Source: G963667145 sp963676515 [NCBI: Candidatus Cloacimonadota bacterium]
GTDB lineage: Bacteria; Cloacimonadota; Cloacimonadia; G963667145
DNA: 64,000 nucleotides
Direction: 5' to 3'
Assembly (NCBI GenBank): GCA_963676515.1
Contig: OY781061.1
Location: 682,001 to 746,000 of the forward strand
Position numbers and translations under genes: made by a program. The notes under the pieces are model-generated. The model did no database searches and was not told the origin of the DNA. It saw nothing but the letters and a program-made list of their open reading frames with translations. Of this stretch, positions 28,901 to 38,300 are shown one piece after another (positions within the stretch are counted from its first letter, which is position 1; the number at the start of each line of letters is the position of its first letter).

Positions 28901-30902
28901 AATCTATCTTTGAAGAATCTACAACACGATAGGAGAAATTGGCAGGGACTGCGACCATCGTGGTGTCGCTCACGATGTCAGAGGCATCAGATTCCCCAGC
29001 GGCACTGTAAGCTGCCACTTTGTAGTAGTAGCCTGTGTTCGCGGTAAGCCCTTTGCTCTGGTAAAAAGTAGCTTTGCCAAGGTCAACGCCGCTGTAAACT
29101 CCACTGCTAGAGTCTGATGTGTATATTATGTAGCCAGTAGCTCCAGCGACTGAGTTCCAAGACAAATTTATTTGTGCTGCACTGACGACACTATCGGTGA
29201 GGTTCGTCGGAGCGAGGACCTTTGTGGTGACTATCAATGTGTCAGAAAATTCGCTATCGCCCTTTTCATTGTAAGCCATAACTTTGTAGCGGTAGGCTTT
29301 GTCGGCGGTGAGCCCTGTAGAGTGATAAGTGGTGAGCTTGCCAACTGCTGTGTCGCTGTAAGAGAGCCCATCGTTTGCGGAGAAATAGAAATAATAGCCA
29401 TCTGCACCCTCGACTGCATGCCAAGATATGTCTATTTGAGAAGAACTGACAACCGTGTCGGACAAACCAGCAGGAGCTGCGACCACCGTGGTTTCAGTCA
29501 CTATGCTAGAAAATTCACTATTGTGGGCATTATTATAAGCTTGAATCTTGTAGGAATACTCTGTATTTGCTTTGAGCCCTGTGCTGTGGTGAAAGGTATC
29601 GTTGACTATGGTTATGTCATCAAATTTTACACCGTCTGTTGATCTGTGGAGGTAATAGCCTCGTGCTCCATCGACTGCATCCCAAGATAGGTCTATTAGC
29701 GAAGAGCTTTTGGTTTCCGCCGTTAAATTCTCAGGGGTGTTTACATTTATTTTCCCCTTTACTATTTCGGAGAACTCAGATGTGTCCACAGCGTTATAAG
29801 CTTCTATCTTGTAAAAATACTCTATCTCTCGCTCGGAGACGACATCACTGTAAGAGAGGACATTACCAATATCTCTGGCGATATAACTATTGCCCTGGTT
29901 TGCGGATCTATGGAGGAAATAACCCGTCACTCCACTGGATTTATACCAAGACAAACTTATATGTATCGAGTCTTGAACGAAAAGGGAAAGTCCTTCTGGT
30001 TTCAATAGACTCAATCTCACATCTACGGTATTAGAAAAATCCGAAATCTTAGTAGATCTATAAGCTTTTAATTTGTAAAAATATTTTATTTGTGGGTTGG
30101 AAACTGTGTCTGTGTAGCAAGTAGCACTGCCGTCATATATCTGGATGTACTCATCGCTGATGGTAGAAGATCTGTAGAGATAATAGCCTTCTGCACCCTC
30201 GACAGTGTCCCACGACAGATATATTTGTGATAAACTTGTAGCTGCAGCGGCTAGATTGGTAGGATCTGTGACAATGGTGGTGTCGCTCGCGATGTTAGAG
30301 TAATCGCCATTGCCACCAGTGTTGTACGCTTTTACCTTGTAATAATAGACGGTGTTTGGTTTGAGTCCTGTGTTACTATAAAAATTGTCACTGCCATCAC
30401 CAATTTTATTGTAAGTCCCATATAGAGAAGAGGACTTGTATATTCTATAGTTTGCTTCCCCATTCACTGCACCCCAAGATAGATCTATTTGAGAAGAGCT
30501 CACAGAAGTAGCCGTTAAGTTGCTAGGAGTAGAAACAAATGTGAGAGCACTTGCGACATTCGAAAATTCACTCTCCCCGTTAACATTATACGCTTTCACC
30601 TTGTAATAATATTCTGTGTTCGAACTGAGTCCAATGTTGGTATAGGAGTTGCTACTAATATTGTTAATTTCGCTGTAAACGCCATCAATGATTGTTGATC
30701 GATATACTTTATAACCTGTCGCTCCACTGACTACATACCAAATTATATCTATTTGAGAAGAATCTACGGCAGTCACGACGAGATTTGTAGGAACAGCTGG
30801 AAGAGGGATTTCCTCTGTATCTTCATCCTCATAGGTGGTGGTGCAGGTCACAAAGACCACCGAACTAAATATGATAACTAAAATTTTTAACCAGTTTTTC
30901 AA
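19968..30902 (-). CDS. Giant FN3-repeat lipoprotein with C-terminal BspA/DUF285 repeats (copy 2)
   Basis: This protein of 3,644 residues starts at a TTG codon at 30902, with AGAAGGAA five bases upstream. The start is supported by alignment with copies 1 and 3 at the lipoprotein signal (MKNWLKILVIIF, ending VVFVTC with Cys20). The residues after the Cys are acid-rich (TTTYEDEDTEE), recalling lipoprotein surface-export signals of Bacteroidota. Thirty-eight FN3 modules follow, then nine BspA/DUF285 repeats ending in YQPYFSD. FN3 modules 1-24 are collinear with copy 3, and 1-10 with all three copies. The later modules (about 25-38) are more diverse. A role as a long surface adhesin or matrix-binding fibre is inferred from architecture only. 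It is separated from copy 1 by repeat mosaic A and has its own promoter-like box and terminator. Confidence 0.86.
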   Translation of the reverse strand: MKNWLKILVIIFSSVVFVTCTTTYEDEDTEEIPLPAVPTNLVVTAVDSSQIDIIWYVVSGATGYKVYRSTIIDGVYSEINNISSNSYTNIGLSSNTEYYYKVKAYNVNGESEFSNVASALTFVSTPSNLTATSVSSSQIDLSWGAVNGEANYRIYKSSSLYGTYNKIGDGSDNFYSNTGLKPNTVYYYKVKAYNTGGNGDYSNIASDTTIVTDPTNLAAAATSLSQIYLSWDTVEGAEGYYLYRSSTISDEYIQIYDGSATCYTDTVSNPQIKYFYKLKAYRSTKISDFSNTVDVRLSLLKPEGLSLFVQDSIHISLSWYKSSGVTGYFLHRSANQGNSYIARDIGNVLSYSDVVSEREIEYFYKIEAYNAVDTSEFSEIVKGKINVNTPENLTAETKSSSLIDLSWDAVDGARGYYLHRSTDGVKFDDITIVNDTFHHSTGLKANTEYSYKIQAYNNAHNSEFSSIVTETTVVAAPAGLSDTVVSSSQIDISWHAVEGADGYYFYFSANDGLSYSDTAVGKLTTYHSTGLTADKAYRYKVMAYNEKGDSEFSDTLIVTTKVLAPTNLTDSVVSAAQINLSWNSVAGATGYIIYTSDSSSGVYSGVDLGKATFYQSKGLTANTGYYYKVAAYSAAGESDASDIVSDTTMVAVPANFSYRVVDSSKIDLSWSKVDGATEYYLSFSADNGQTYSDTPIGTDTLYPSTGLEANTKYFYAVRAYNLRGYSEFSDTLSTYTMVLTPKNISAKSKSSSRIDISWSEVEGADGYKLTQSTTAGIQFDTILGNVTAYQSTGLTANTEYFYRVRAYSAVGDSKASSTVSDTTIVAPPSNLSDSVVSASRIDLRWDTVPGAASYTIYRTPASGGVNDSVGVASSNFYSDTGLAAFTVYIYKLKAYNSNGYSEFSSTLSDTTIVAAPSNLTNGVSSASQIDLYWDAVTGANGYCLSFSVDSGRTYSDTAVGNVTTYSDTGLAANSVHYYKVRAYNTKGYSNFSAILSDTTIVAAPSKLAATTRSSERIDLSWGKVAGATGYKVYQLNSAGTYVGIDLIADTLYHSIGLSPNTTYFYKVTAYSGAGESDTSSVVSDITIVAAPSNFTDSVVSSSQIDLSWDAVDGADGYLLAISADGVTYGDTVDCAVTTYSHAGLTANSVHYYKVLAYNGKGDGAFSSTLCDTTIVLAPTNLADSVVSASRIDLRWDSVAGAASYAIYRAPAIGGEYKVIGDTNSLIYHSTGLSANTAYFYKVLAYNGNGYSVFSDTLSDTTKVAAPSNLSDSVVSSSQIDLSWDEVDGATGYRLAFSADSGQSYSEIAVGNVTTYSNTGLAANSEHYYKVLAYNGKGDSEFSYTLIVTTLVAAPTSLSATVESSSQIDLAWGEVAGATGYKIYQLNSVGDSTEIGDVIGELAYESTGLSPYTDYSYKVTAYSDAGESEASSTVSKTTLVAAPSNFSYSVVSASQINLSWDPVKGATGYYIFYSKNKDTDYSSIFVSTSTTYDSKELDANEEYFYYVRAKNANGEGDFSDTLRATTIVAVPTGLSTIAKSSSQIDLVWDTVAGIEGYKIYRASHISGPYDSVGVASSESYEDSIELIANKKYYYKVRAYNGVGESDYSDMASDTTIVLAPTNLSGSAFSALQINLSWDKVDGATDYKVYRLDPSDGEYKPIGDVSSESYDDSTGLSADTDYSYKVTAYNGNGESEASGVSTVRTRVLAPDNLTAITKSASRIDLAWDTVPGVSSYIIYRAPSAGGAYDSIGVDSSDFYADSTGLSPYTGYSYMVKAYSDAGKSAYSEIATDTTMVAAPSNIIDRAISSSQIKLSWDLVAGATNYTIHRASTIGGDYWQMGGGTGLVYFDNSGLSANTAYFYKLNAHNAKGSSKDSEIIEVTTRVLAPVNLVATAKSFYQIDLAWGEVGGATSYAIYRASSSDGDYDSVGVTSSEYYNDSTGLAANKEYFYMVSASSASGESVPSDVASDTTIFLAPANLLVTSESSSRIGLSWSSVDGATSYRIYRALSMVGDYNYVDSASSESYEDSVGLTAHTEYYYRVTAHNVGGESDSSESKSATTRVATPANLAYDVVSAIRIDLQWDSVFGATSYKISRTPSSDGRVVEVYTTSYGSMGLSANTKYSYKVIATNVNGDGAASEIKATTRVLAPADLTDSVVSSSQINLSWNEVDGAQIYKIYRASSIDGDYAGIDSTSDTSYQSTELAPNTVYYYKVTADNGSGESEPSQILSDTTIVAAPKGLTDSVISESRIDLSWGKVDGATSYKIYRALASGGDYTEIGDTTTAYYYSTGLTANTTYLYKVKAHNTKGDSEFSDSLRVTTIVVAPSSVLATPQSSSQIDISWALVEGATDYSIYILGSDGIYSELGTTDSLIYHSTELASNTEYYYQVSAHSDAGESALSSVVSDTTRLLPPTSLTVIASGATQTNLSWQEVAGATSYKIYRALASDGDYDSVGVASSESYDDSKGLIADTEYLYKVTACNGNGDSEASQAKKVTTRVLVPADVSATATSSSQIDITWSEVKGATGYKIHQLQSDGTYDETDLYATLVYHSKNLVANTEYFYKVSAYSDAGQSALSSVASDTTIVVAPSNLTDSIVSASQIDVSWDTVPGATSYKISRALFSDKYYTEIGDTTATTYHSTELAAATRYIYKVKAHNGNGDSEESDTISATTRVLAPATVSATATSSSQIDIAWSEVEGATGYRIHQLQSDGTYSEIGDTSDAPYYSTGLTANTVYSYKVLAYSASGESVFSSVVSDTTIFLAPANFTDSVVSESRIDLKWEAVAGATSYYLSYSTDGTHYSDTAVGDVTSYSDTGLTAYTVYHYKVRAHNVGGYSQYSAILTDTTMVAAPANLTSSAFSSSRIDLSWEAVAGATSYAIYRAPSRDGEYAKIGDTTVTTYYSTGLAANTEYYYKVKARNAKGDGEYSDTLIATTRVLAPANLTDSVVSASRIDLRWDSVVGATSYCLYYSADGVDYLDTAVGMDTSYSDTGLTANTEYYYKVTAQNDAGESDYSDILKDTTIVLAPTNLTSNVISSFKIDIAWDSVAGATGYKVDRLDSDGSYLKTEIVTDTLCHSTGLSAGTEYLYTVRAYNTNGNSEYSDTVSATTIVAAPTGFSATATNSSQINLSWGKVAGAKGYKIYRSTSSGETLTLLISVSSESYSNTGLSVSTTYYYKVTAYSDVGESESSSQVSATTILAAPINLAKDYSSSSQITLSWSSVAGATSYKIYRSTSSGGPDTYVTSVTSESGASKGLSANTTYYYKVTACDANGESGYSNLLSVTTNVLAPTNLSAKTTTFEQIDLSWNSVSGATKYNIYRATSLYDSYELITSVTSTTYDDTGIGVTQNYYYKVKAYSDAGLSDYSTAVYKKPYISKTVLRARITADNDVSEVNTGMITDMSSLFLNNTTFNQDISGWDVSNVTDMNQMFYGASAFNQDIGGWVVSNVKDMSYMFYYAGAFNQDIGGWDVSNVKDMSYMFYSATSFNQTLNFWETKNVTDMSYMFYKALSFNKHIGSWHVYNVTTMKNMFCQAEAFNQNINYWDVSNVTDMSYMFSNAYAFNQPIRGWNVSSVTKMVKMFFSAYIFNQDISDWNVSSVTDMAHMFNGAKLFFQNLGNWDVSKVTSHDSFSLNTYPAWNVYYQPYFSD

Positions 30903-30945
30903 TTTTTCCTTCTCTTTTTAAAAAAATCCCAAGTTAAGTTCCACA

Positions 30946-30970
30946 GTACTAGACTTTTAAAAGTTGTCAA
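30946..30970 (-). promoter_or_regulatory. Putative promoter of giant lipoprotein gene 2
   Basis: The minus strand has TTGACA at 30965-30970 and TAGTAC 13 bases downstream, 63 bases before the TTG start. The 25-bp segment differs from the one before gene 3 by a single base, and its TTGACA matches that before gene 1. Confidence 0.45.
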
Positions 30971-31019
30971 ATTTAGAAGTAATTTTTTCTCTAAAAAAGA
31001 CAAAAATGAGCTTGGAATT

Positions 31020-32331
31020 TCACTGAAAAAAAGAAAAGAGGATTTTATTCACAAATAAAAAATAGTAGTTAAAATGGGACACCGCCCTTTCCTGCCCATT
31101 GAAGGCATCGTGTGGGGGAATGGATTCCCGCTTCCGCGGGAATGAGGGCTGGTGGGAACGCAAGGCGAGTGGTGAGCGGAGAACTGTAGAGACGCAAAAT
31201 TTTGCGTCTTCGGTGTGCGGGGTTGGTTTAGAATTTAGCTTTCGACTTTGGTATTTTGACTGTATGCTTTGTTTCGTATGCATTCCCAAGCTGGAGCTTG
31301 GGAACGAGGGGAAAGGGGACTGCCCTGCCCTGCCCCTTTTGTGCATCGTGTGGGAGAATGGATTCCCGCTTCCGCGGGAATGAGGATGAAAAACTAAAAC
31401 CTGAAAAACTTACCTATTACTGTGGTTTCTCTTACCAGAGTGGTTTTCATTTTTCTTTTGTAACCAAAGGAAAAACCGAAACAAAAAGAAAAGTTCCTTT
31501 TGGCATAAACTCGCTATAAGGGCGGCGAGAGGAGAGTGAGGCAAACCAACGGAGTAGAGCTCCTTCCGTGTAATGTCCATAAGCTTTGTTGTTATCTGGA
31601 GGTGTCGTCTGACGGTGAATAGATACTGGTTTTTTCTTATGCTCAAACTTATGCCAAAAGTGATACCACCCAGCCCCAGAGCGTGCTAAGGGGAAAGTTG
31701 GGCTAGCAAATACTTAAAGCAGGAAGCGTGAAATTCGTTAACCGCCCAGAGCTACGCTGACGACGAAGTGCTATATCACCTATAAAATGACAGATGAGAT
31801 TCATAGCACGAGGCTGAGAGCGTGCGAGGTCGGTTTAGAATTTAGATTTCGGCTTTGGTATTTTGATTTTTTCTTTCGTTACATTTATTTTTGCTCAGGC
31901 AAAAAGAAAGGTAAATCCCTCTGATAAGAGAGGATACAGAGTATGCATTCCCAAGCTGGAGCTTGGGAACGAGGAGAAAGGGGGCTGCCCCTGCCCTGCC
32001 CCTTTTGTGCATCGTGTGGGAGAATGGATTCCCGCTTCCGCGGGAATGAGGGCTGGGTGGCGATGCAGAGCTGGTGGTGAATAAACATACTGGCTGATGA
32101 AGGCACAAGGCGTGCGGTGTGCAGAAATGGGGGCTGGTGGTGTGCTTCCTTGCCTTGCTTCCCTCATCCTCGCGTAAGCGGGAATGAGGGCTGGTGGGAA
32201 CGCAGAGCGTGTGGTGCTTCTTGCTTCTCTTGCCTCATCCTCGCGGAAGCGGGGATCCAAGGACAAGAGCGAGTGGGCTTCGCTCGGTTATCAGCTGACA
32301 CCTCCAGCGTGTGAGGAAATGAACAAAGCAT
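31020..32331. repeat. Intergenic repeat mosaic B, between giant genes 2 and 3
   Basis: This stretch of about 1.3 kb has no credible gene. The palindrome ATTCCCGCTTCCGCGGGAAT lies at 31124-31143, 31362-31381 and 32028-32047. The second palindrome (arms TTCCCAAGCT and AGCTTGGGAA) lies at 31283-31304 and 31948-31969. ACGCAAAATTTTGCGT, a 16-bp perfect palindrome, lies at 31192-31207. A hairpin with arms beginning TTACATTTATTTTTGC and ending GTAA lies at 31879-31914. An element bounded by 12-bp inverted repeats occupies 31497-31660. The piece at about 31700-31800, starting GCTAGCAAATACTTAAAGC, recurs at 47533, 49363, 51193 and 52797. The right part (31985-32160) repeats mosaic A. Confidence 0.85.
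31497..31660. mobile_element. 164-bp element with 12-bp terminal inverted repeats, copy 1 (MITE-like)
   Basis: CTTTTGGCATAA at 31497-31508 and its reverse complement TTATGCCAAAAG at 31649-31660 bound a non-coding segment. Two further copies at 47327-47490 and 52591-52755 have the same ends and nearly the same length. No transposase is present, and target-site duplications are not obvious because conserved sequence continues beyond the repeats. Confidence 0.5.
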
Positions 32332-32368
32332 AAAAAAAAGTGAACACGGTCTCTGGTCGTATTCACTT
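32332..32368 (-). terminator. Rho-independent terminator of giant lipoprotein gene 3
   Basis: On the minus strand AAGTGAATACGA, then CGTGTTCACTT and a run of T form a hairpin about 20 bases after the TAG stop. It is a near-copy of the terminators at 19913-19950 and 8481-8516. The A in the left arm is matched by the T in the right arm, restoring a perfect stem. Confidence 0.85.
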
Positions 32369-32387
32369 CTTCTTCTAAATTTAAAAT

Positions 32388-35300
32388 CTAGTCACTAAAG
32401 GGAGGTCTCTTTTGAAAAGACCAATTATAAGCTCCTACATCATAATCTTCATGACTGGTAACTTTTTCTACATCCCATCCACTTAAGTCAAAAATAAAAC
32501 AAGATACACCATAAAACATATAATCCATATCCGTGACACTACTCACATCCCAACCACCTATGTCTCGGTAAAAAGCAACTGCACTATAAAACATGCCTTC
32601 CATATCTGTGACCTTATTCACCGTCCAATCACTTATGTCTTGATTAAAATCTTTTGCTGCACAAAACATATAACGCATATTTGTGACACTACTCACATTC
32701 CAACCACCTATGTCTTGGTTAAAAGCATCTGCCCCATAAAACATATAACTCATATTTGAGGCACTACTAACAGCCCAATCACCTATGTCTTGGTTAAAAG
32801 CATCTGCCCCATAAAACATATAACTCATATTTGAGGCACTATTAACAGCCCAACCACCTATGTCTTGGTTAAAAGCAGATGCCTCATAAAACATATGACT
32901 CATATCTGTGACCATCAACATTCTCCAACTATATATACTCTTATTAAATGCATATGCACGATAGAACATATAACTCGTATTTGTGAGCTTCTCTGTATCC
33001 CAGCCACCTATATATTGGTTAAAAACAGATGCCTCAGAAAACATATAACTCATATCCGTGACATTAGACACTTTCCAACCACCTATATATTGGTTAAAAG
33101 CAGATGCCCCAGAAAACATATACCTCATAGTTGTGACATTACCTACGACCCAATCACCTATGTCTTGGTTAAAAGCAGATGCATTACAAAACATAAAACT
33201 CATATTTGTGACTTTGCTCACATTCCAGCCACCTATGTCTTGGTTAAAAGCAAATGCAGACTGAAACATAGAATTCATATTTGTGACATTATTAACATCC
33301 CATCCACCTATGTCTTGGTTAAAAGCTTTTGCGAAAAAAAACATTTTTTCCATATTCGTGACACTATTCATTTGCCAACCACCTATGTCTTGGTTAAAAG
33401 CATCTGCTGCATAAAACATCTCGCTCATATCCGTAACTTTACTCACATCCCACTTGCTTATATCTTGATTGAATTTTGTTTTATCATAAAACAAACCAGA
33501 CATATCTGTAATTCCGCCTGTATTGACTAGGGTGACATCATCACCAGCAGCTACCTTACTCCGCAAAGTAGCTTCCGTGATATATGTCGTGGCATTTGCG
33601 ATATTGGAGTCGGCAGATTCCCCTGCTGCTGCAGTATAAGCTTTCACTTTGTAATAATACTCTTGGTTTTCGCTAAGCCATGTATCGTTGTAGGAAGTGC
33701 CAGCGACATTACCGATTGGGGAGTAACTGCTATATTCAGAGTCTGCTCGGTATATGTAGTATTGTGTAACTCCTTGCACTGAGCTCCAAGATAAGTTTAT
33801 TTGCCCAAAGGTTGTGGTTTTAGCTGATAAATTAGTCGGAGCATCAACTTTTGTGGTGACAATCAATGTATTCGATACTTCACTATCCCCCTTCTCATTA
33901 TAAGCTATCACCTTGCAGTGATAGATTGTGTTTGAGGTGAGTTCTTTTTTTGTGCAGGAAGTAACATTCCCAACGCTTGTGCCGGCGAAACTTAGATTGC
34001 CGTCTGCGAAGTAGAAATAATAGCCTGTAGCTCCCTCGACTTTGTTCCAAGATATCGTTATTTGGGAAGAGGTAGCAGATGTTTTGGTTAGATTAGTCGG
34101 AGCAGCTACCATCGTGGTTTCACTCGCCTTGCTAGAGTACTCAGATTCCCCTGCATCGCTGTAGGCTGTCACTTTGTAGTAGTAGGTTGTATTGGCGGAG
34201 AGTTCTTTGCTCTGGTAAGTTGTATCCGTGATATCGTCAATTTCGCTGTAAGTTCCATCACTAGAGGCTGATCTGTATATTTTATAGCCAGTCTTCCCTT
34301 CAACTTCGCTCCAAGATAAATCTATTTGGAAAGCACTTTTGGTAGTAGCGGAAAAGCCCGTTGGAGCTAACACTCTTGTGGTCGCCCTCAATTCGTCAGA
34401 AAATTCGCTATTGCCCTTTGTATTGTGAGCTAGCACCTTGTAATAATACTCTGTGTCAGCAATGAGTCCTGTGTGGCTGTAAGAAGTGACATTGCCGACT
34501 GCTGTGTCGGTGTATGTCTTGCCGCTATCGGCAGAGTAAGCGAGGTAATAATCTGTCGCTCCGACGACTGTGTCCCAATATATGTCTATCTGTGAGGAAC
34601 TGGTGATAGTGTCGATTAGGTTGACTGGAGCTGCAACGATGGTGGTGTCGCTCAGTGTGTCAGAAAATTCACTCTCACCGTTCCCATTGTGTGCTAGCAC
34701 CTTGTAAAAATACACGGTATTCGCAATAAGGCTTTCGATGCTAAAGCTGGTGTCAGTGGTAGCCTCTTTTCGGGTATAGTTTCCGTCTCTGCTTGTGTCT
34801 ATATAAATATCGTAGCCTGCTGCTCCAGCGACTAGACTCCAGCTCAAATCTATCTGCGATGCACTGATGACGCTGTCGGTGAGATTAGCAGGAGCTGCAA
34901 CGATGGTGGTATCGAGCAATGTGCTGGAGAACTCACTCTTGCCGTTCCCATTGTGAGCTTGCACCTTGTAATAGTGCTCTGTGTTTGCACTGAGCCCTGT
35001 GTGGCTGTAGGTAGTGACATCGCCCACTGCTGTGTCGGTGTAGCTACTACCATCGACTGAGTAAGAGAGGTAATAACTTGTAGCTCCAACGACTGTGTCC
35101 CAGCTCAGATCGATGCGTGACTCGCTCACGACACTATCGGCTAAATTGGTAGGAGCTGCAACGATGGTGGTGTCACTGGCGAATATAGAGTAATCACTCT
35201 CGCCGCTTGCATTCTTGGCTGTCACTTTGTAGAAATACTCTTTGTTTGCGGCTAGCCCTGTGGTGTCCTCGTAGGACTCGCTACTGGCAACACCAACATC

Positions 35301-38300
35301 TATGTATTCGCCATCTCTAGTGGGTGCTCGGTATATTTTATAGTCATCAGCATCCGTGACTGCATCCCAAGCTAAGTCTATTTGTGTGGAGCTTTGGGAA
35401 GTAGCTACAAGGTTAGCCGGAGCTAGCACTTTTGTGGTGGCACCCAGCGAATCAGAAAATCCACTCTCGCTGTTTGCATCGTAAGCTTTCACCTTGTAAT
35501 AATACTCTTTGTTTGCAATGAGTCCTGAGTGAAAGTAGAAAGTATCATTGCCAACTGTTGCATCTCTATAAGTTTGACCACCGTCTATGGAAAAATAGCA
35601 CCTGTAGCTTGTTGCTCCAGCGACTTTGTTCCAATATATGTTTATTTGTTTTGCACTGACGATACTGTCGGTGAGATGCGTAGGAGTTGCGACAATAGTG
35701 AAATCGCTCACTATGAGAGAGAACTCAGACTTTCCAGCATTACTATAAGATTTCACCTTGTAGAAATACTCTGTGCTAGAAGTGAGATCTGTGCTGTCAT
35801 AGTAAAAGTCGCTACTGCTAACGCCAACACTGTCGTAAGCCCCATCAGTAGTGGTGGCTCTGTAGATTATGTAGCTCTTAGCTTGCTCCACTTCGTTCCA
35901 AGCTAAGTCTATTCGAGAGGAACTCTTAGCTATAGCGGAGACATTGGTGGGAGCTTGCACTATTATGGTCACTTCTTTAGCTTGCGAGTATTCACTCTCG
36001 CCATTCCCATTGTTAGCGGTTACTTTGTAGAGGTAAGCTGTGTTTGCGGCTAGCCCTGTGCTATAGTAGTAGGCAGTGGTCGTATCGCCGATGGGCTGGT
36101 AAACTCCATTACTAGCGAGTGCTCGATATATCGTGTAGCTGGTAGCTCCAGCGACCTTGCTCCAGCTCAGATTTATCTGCGAGGAGCTGACGATGCTGTC
36201 GGCTAGATTCGTGGGAGCTAAGACTCTCGTGGTGTCACTGGCTCTGCTAGAGAATGCAGACTCGCCTGCATCATTATTAGCTGTTACTTTGTAAAAATAT
36301 TTTGTGTTCGCACTGAGCCCTGTGCTGTCCTCATAGGACTCGCTAGTGGCACTATCAATATAGGCGTAAGTGCCAGTACTAGTGAGTGCTCGGTATATTT
36401 TGTAGCTCATGACATCCGTGACGGGGTCCCAAGTTAAATCTAATTGTGAGGAGCTTTTGGGGGTAACTAACAGACTAGTCGGAGCGTTCAGCCTTGTGGT
36501 CGCTGTCAACACACTAGAGGCTTCGCTCTCGCCGTTTGTATTGATAGCTGTCACCTTATAGACATACTCTGTATTCGGGGTGAGTCCTTGGATATTATGG
36601 AAAGTGTCCTTTATCCCTTTAGTCTCGATATCGCCACTAGAGGATGACTGATATACCTTGTAGGTCGTGGCTCCCTGCACGGTGCTCCAGCTCAGGTCTA
36701 TCTGCTTAGCACTCGCTACACTGTCGGCAAAATTAGTAGGAGCTGCGACGATTGTGGTGTCGCTTGCCATATTAGAGTATTCGGACTTCCCTGCTCCGCT
36801 GTAGGCTTTCACCATATAATAATAAACCGTATTTGGAGCGAGCCCTGTGCTGTCTTCGTAACTCTTGGTAGTGGCAACGCCGACACTGTCGTAAACTCCA
36901 TTACTAGAGGGTGCTCGGTATATTATGTAGCCATCTTTCCCCATGACTTCGTCCCAAGCCAAAGCAATTTTGGAGGAGCTTTTGGAAGTAGCTGACAGAT
37001 TAGCAGGAGCTAACACTCTTGTGGTCACTTTGATTTCTGAGGCAGCACCATCGCCGTTTGCATTAGTAGCTGTTACCTTGTAGGAATACTCTGTATTTGC
37101 ACTGAGCCCTGTGCTCTCATAGTAATTTGTGCTAATCTTAATTACGCTAACATCGCTGGAAGGTTCGCGAGATATTTTGTAGCTGGTAGCTCCAACCACT
37201 GAGTCCCATTTCAGATTTATCTGCTTAGCACTCACGACTTCGTAGGTAAGATTAGCAGGAGCAGCCACTATTGTGGTCGCACTTTGGGTTTCGGAGGAGT
37301 CACTCTCGCCGCCAGCATTGTAAGCGGTTACTCTGTAAAAATACTCCGTGTGTGCACTGAGTTCTGTATTATCCTCGTAGGAGTCGCTACTGGCAGTCCC
37401 TGCTGGCTGGTAGTCTCCATTACTAGCGGTTGCTCGGTATATATTGTAGCTCGTAGCTCCAGCCACTGAGCTCCAAGATAAGCCTATTTGCGAAGAGCTT
37501 TGGGCAGTAACTACCAGATTGGTAGGAGCTAAGAAAATCGTGGTGTCGCTTGCGACATCAGAAAGCACACTCTCGCCACTGGCACTGCTAGCTGTCACCT
37601 TGTAAAAATACTCTATATTTGCTGTGAGCCCTGTGCTGTCATTGTACTGCTCGCTGCTGGTCACGCCGACACTGGAATAATCTTTATCACTAGAAAGTGA
37701 CCTGTAGATTATGTAGTCATCTGCTCCTTTGACTTTGCTCCAAGCTAAGTCTATTTGAGAAGGACTTTTGGCAGTAGCCACTAGATCGGTAGGAGCGAGC
37801 ACTCTTGTGGTCACTTTTATAATTTCTGAGTCTTCACTATCGCCTTTTGCGTTGTGAGCTTTCACCTTATAGAAATAATCTGTAGCTGCGATAAGTTCGG
37901 AGTAGTCGCTGTAGGATTCTTCAGTGACTCGCCCAATTTGGCTATAATCTCCACCAATAGTGGATGCTCGATGTATTGTGTAGTTGATAGCTCCAGGCAC
38001 TAAGTCCCAGCTCAGTTTTATTTGTGTAGCACTGATGACACTGTCGATGATATTACTAGGAGCTGCCACCATCGTGGTGTCCATTGCCATATTAGAGTAT
38101 GCGGACTTCCCTGCATCGCTGTAGGCTTTCACCTTGTAGTAATAAGATGTGTATGAGCTGAGTCCAGTGCTGTCAGCGTAAAACTCGCTGCTGTCCACGC
38201 CAATGCTATCGTAAGCTCCACCAATAGCAGGTGCTCGGTATATTGCGTAGCTCGATGCTCCCGATACTTCGTCCCATGCCAAATCTATGCGTGAGGCACT

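Noticed and set aside
32460-33500. Regular 75-bp repeats that might suggest a CRISPR array
   Set aside because: The units are in-frame protein repeats (DUF285) without unique spacers, and no cas gene is present.
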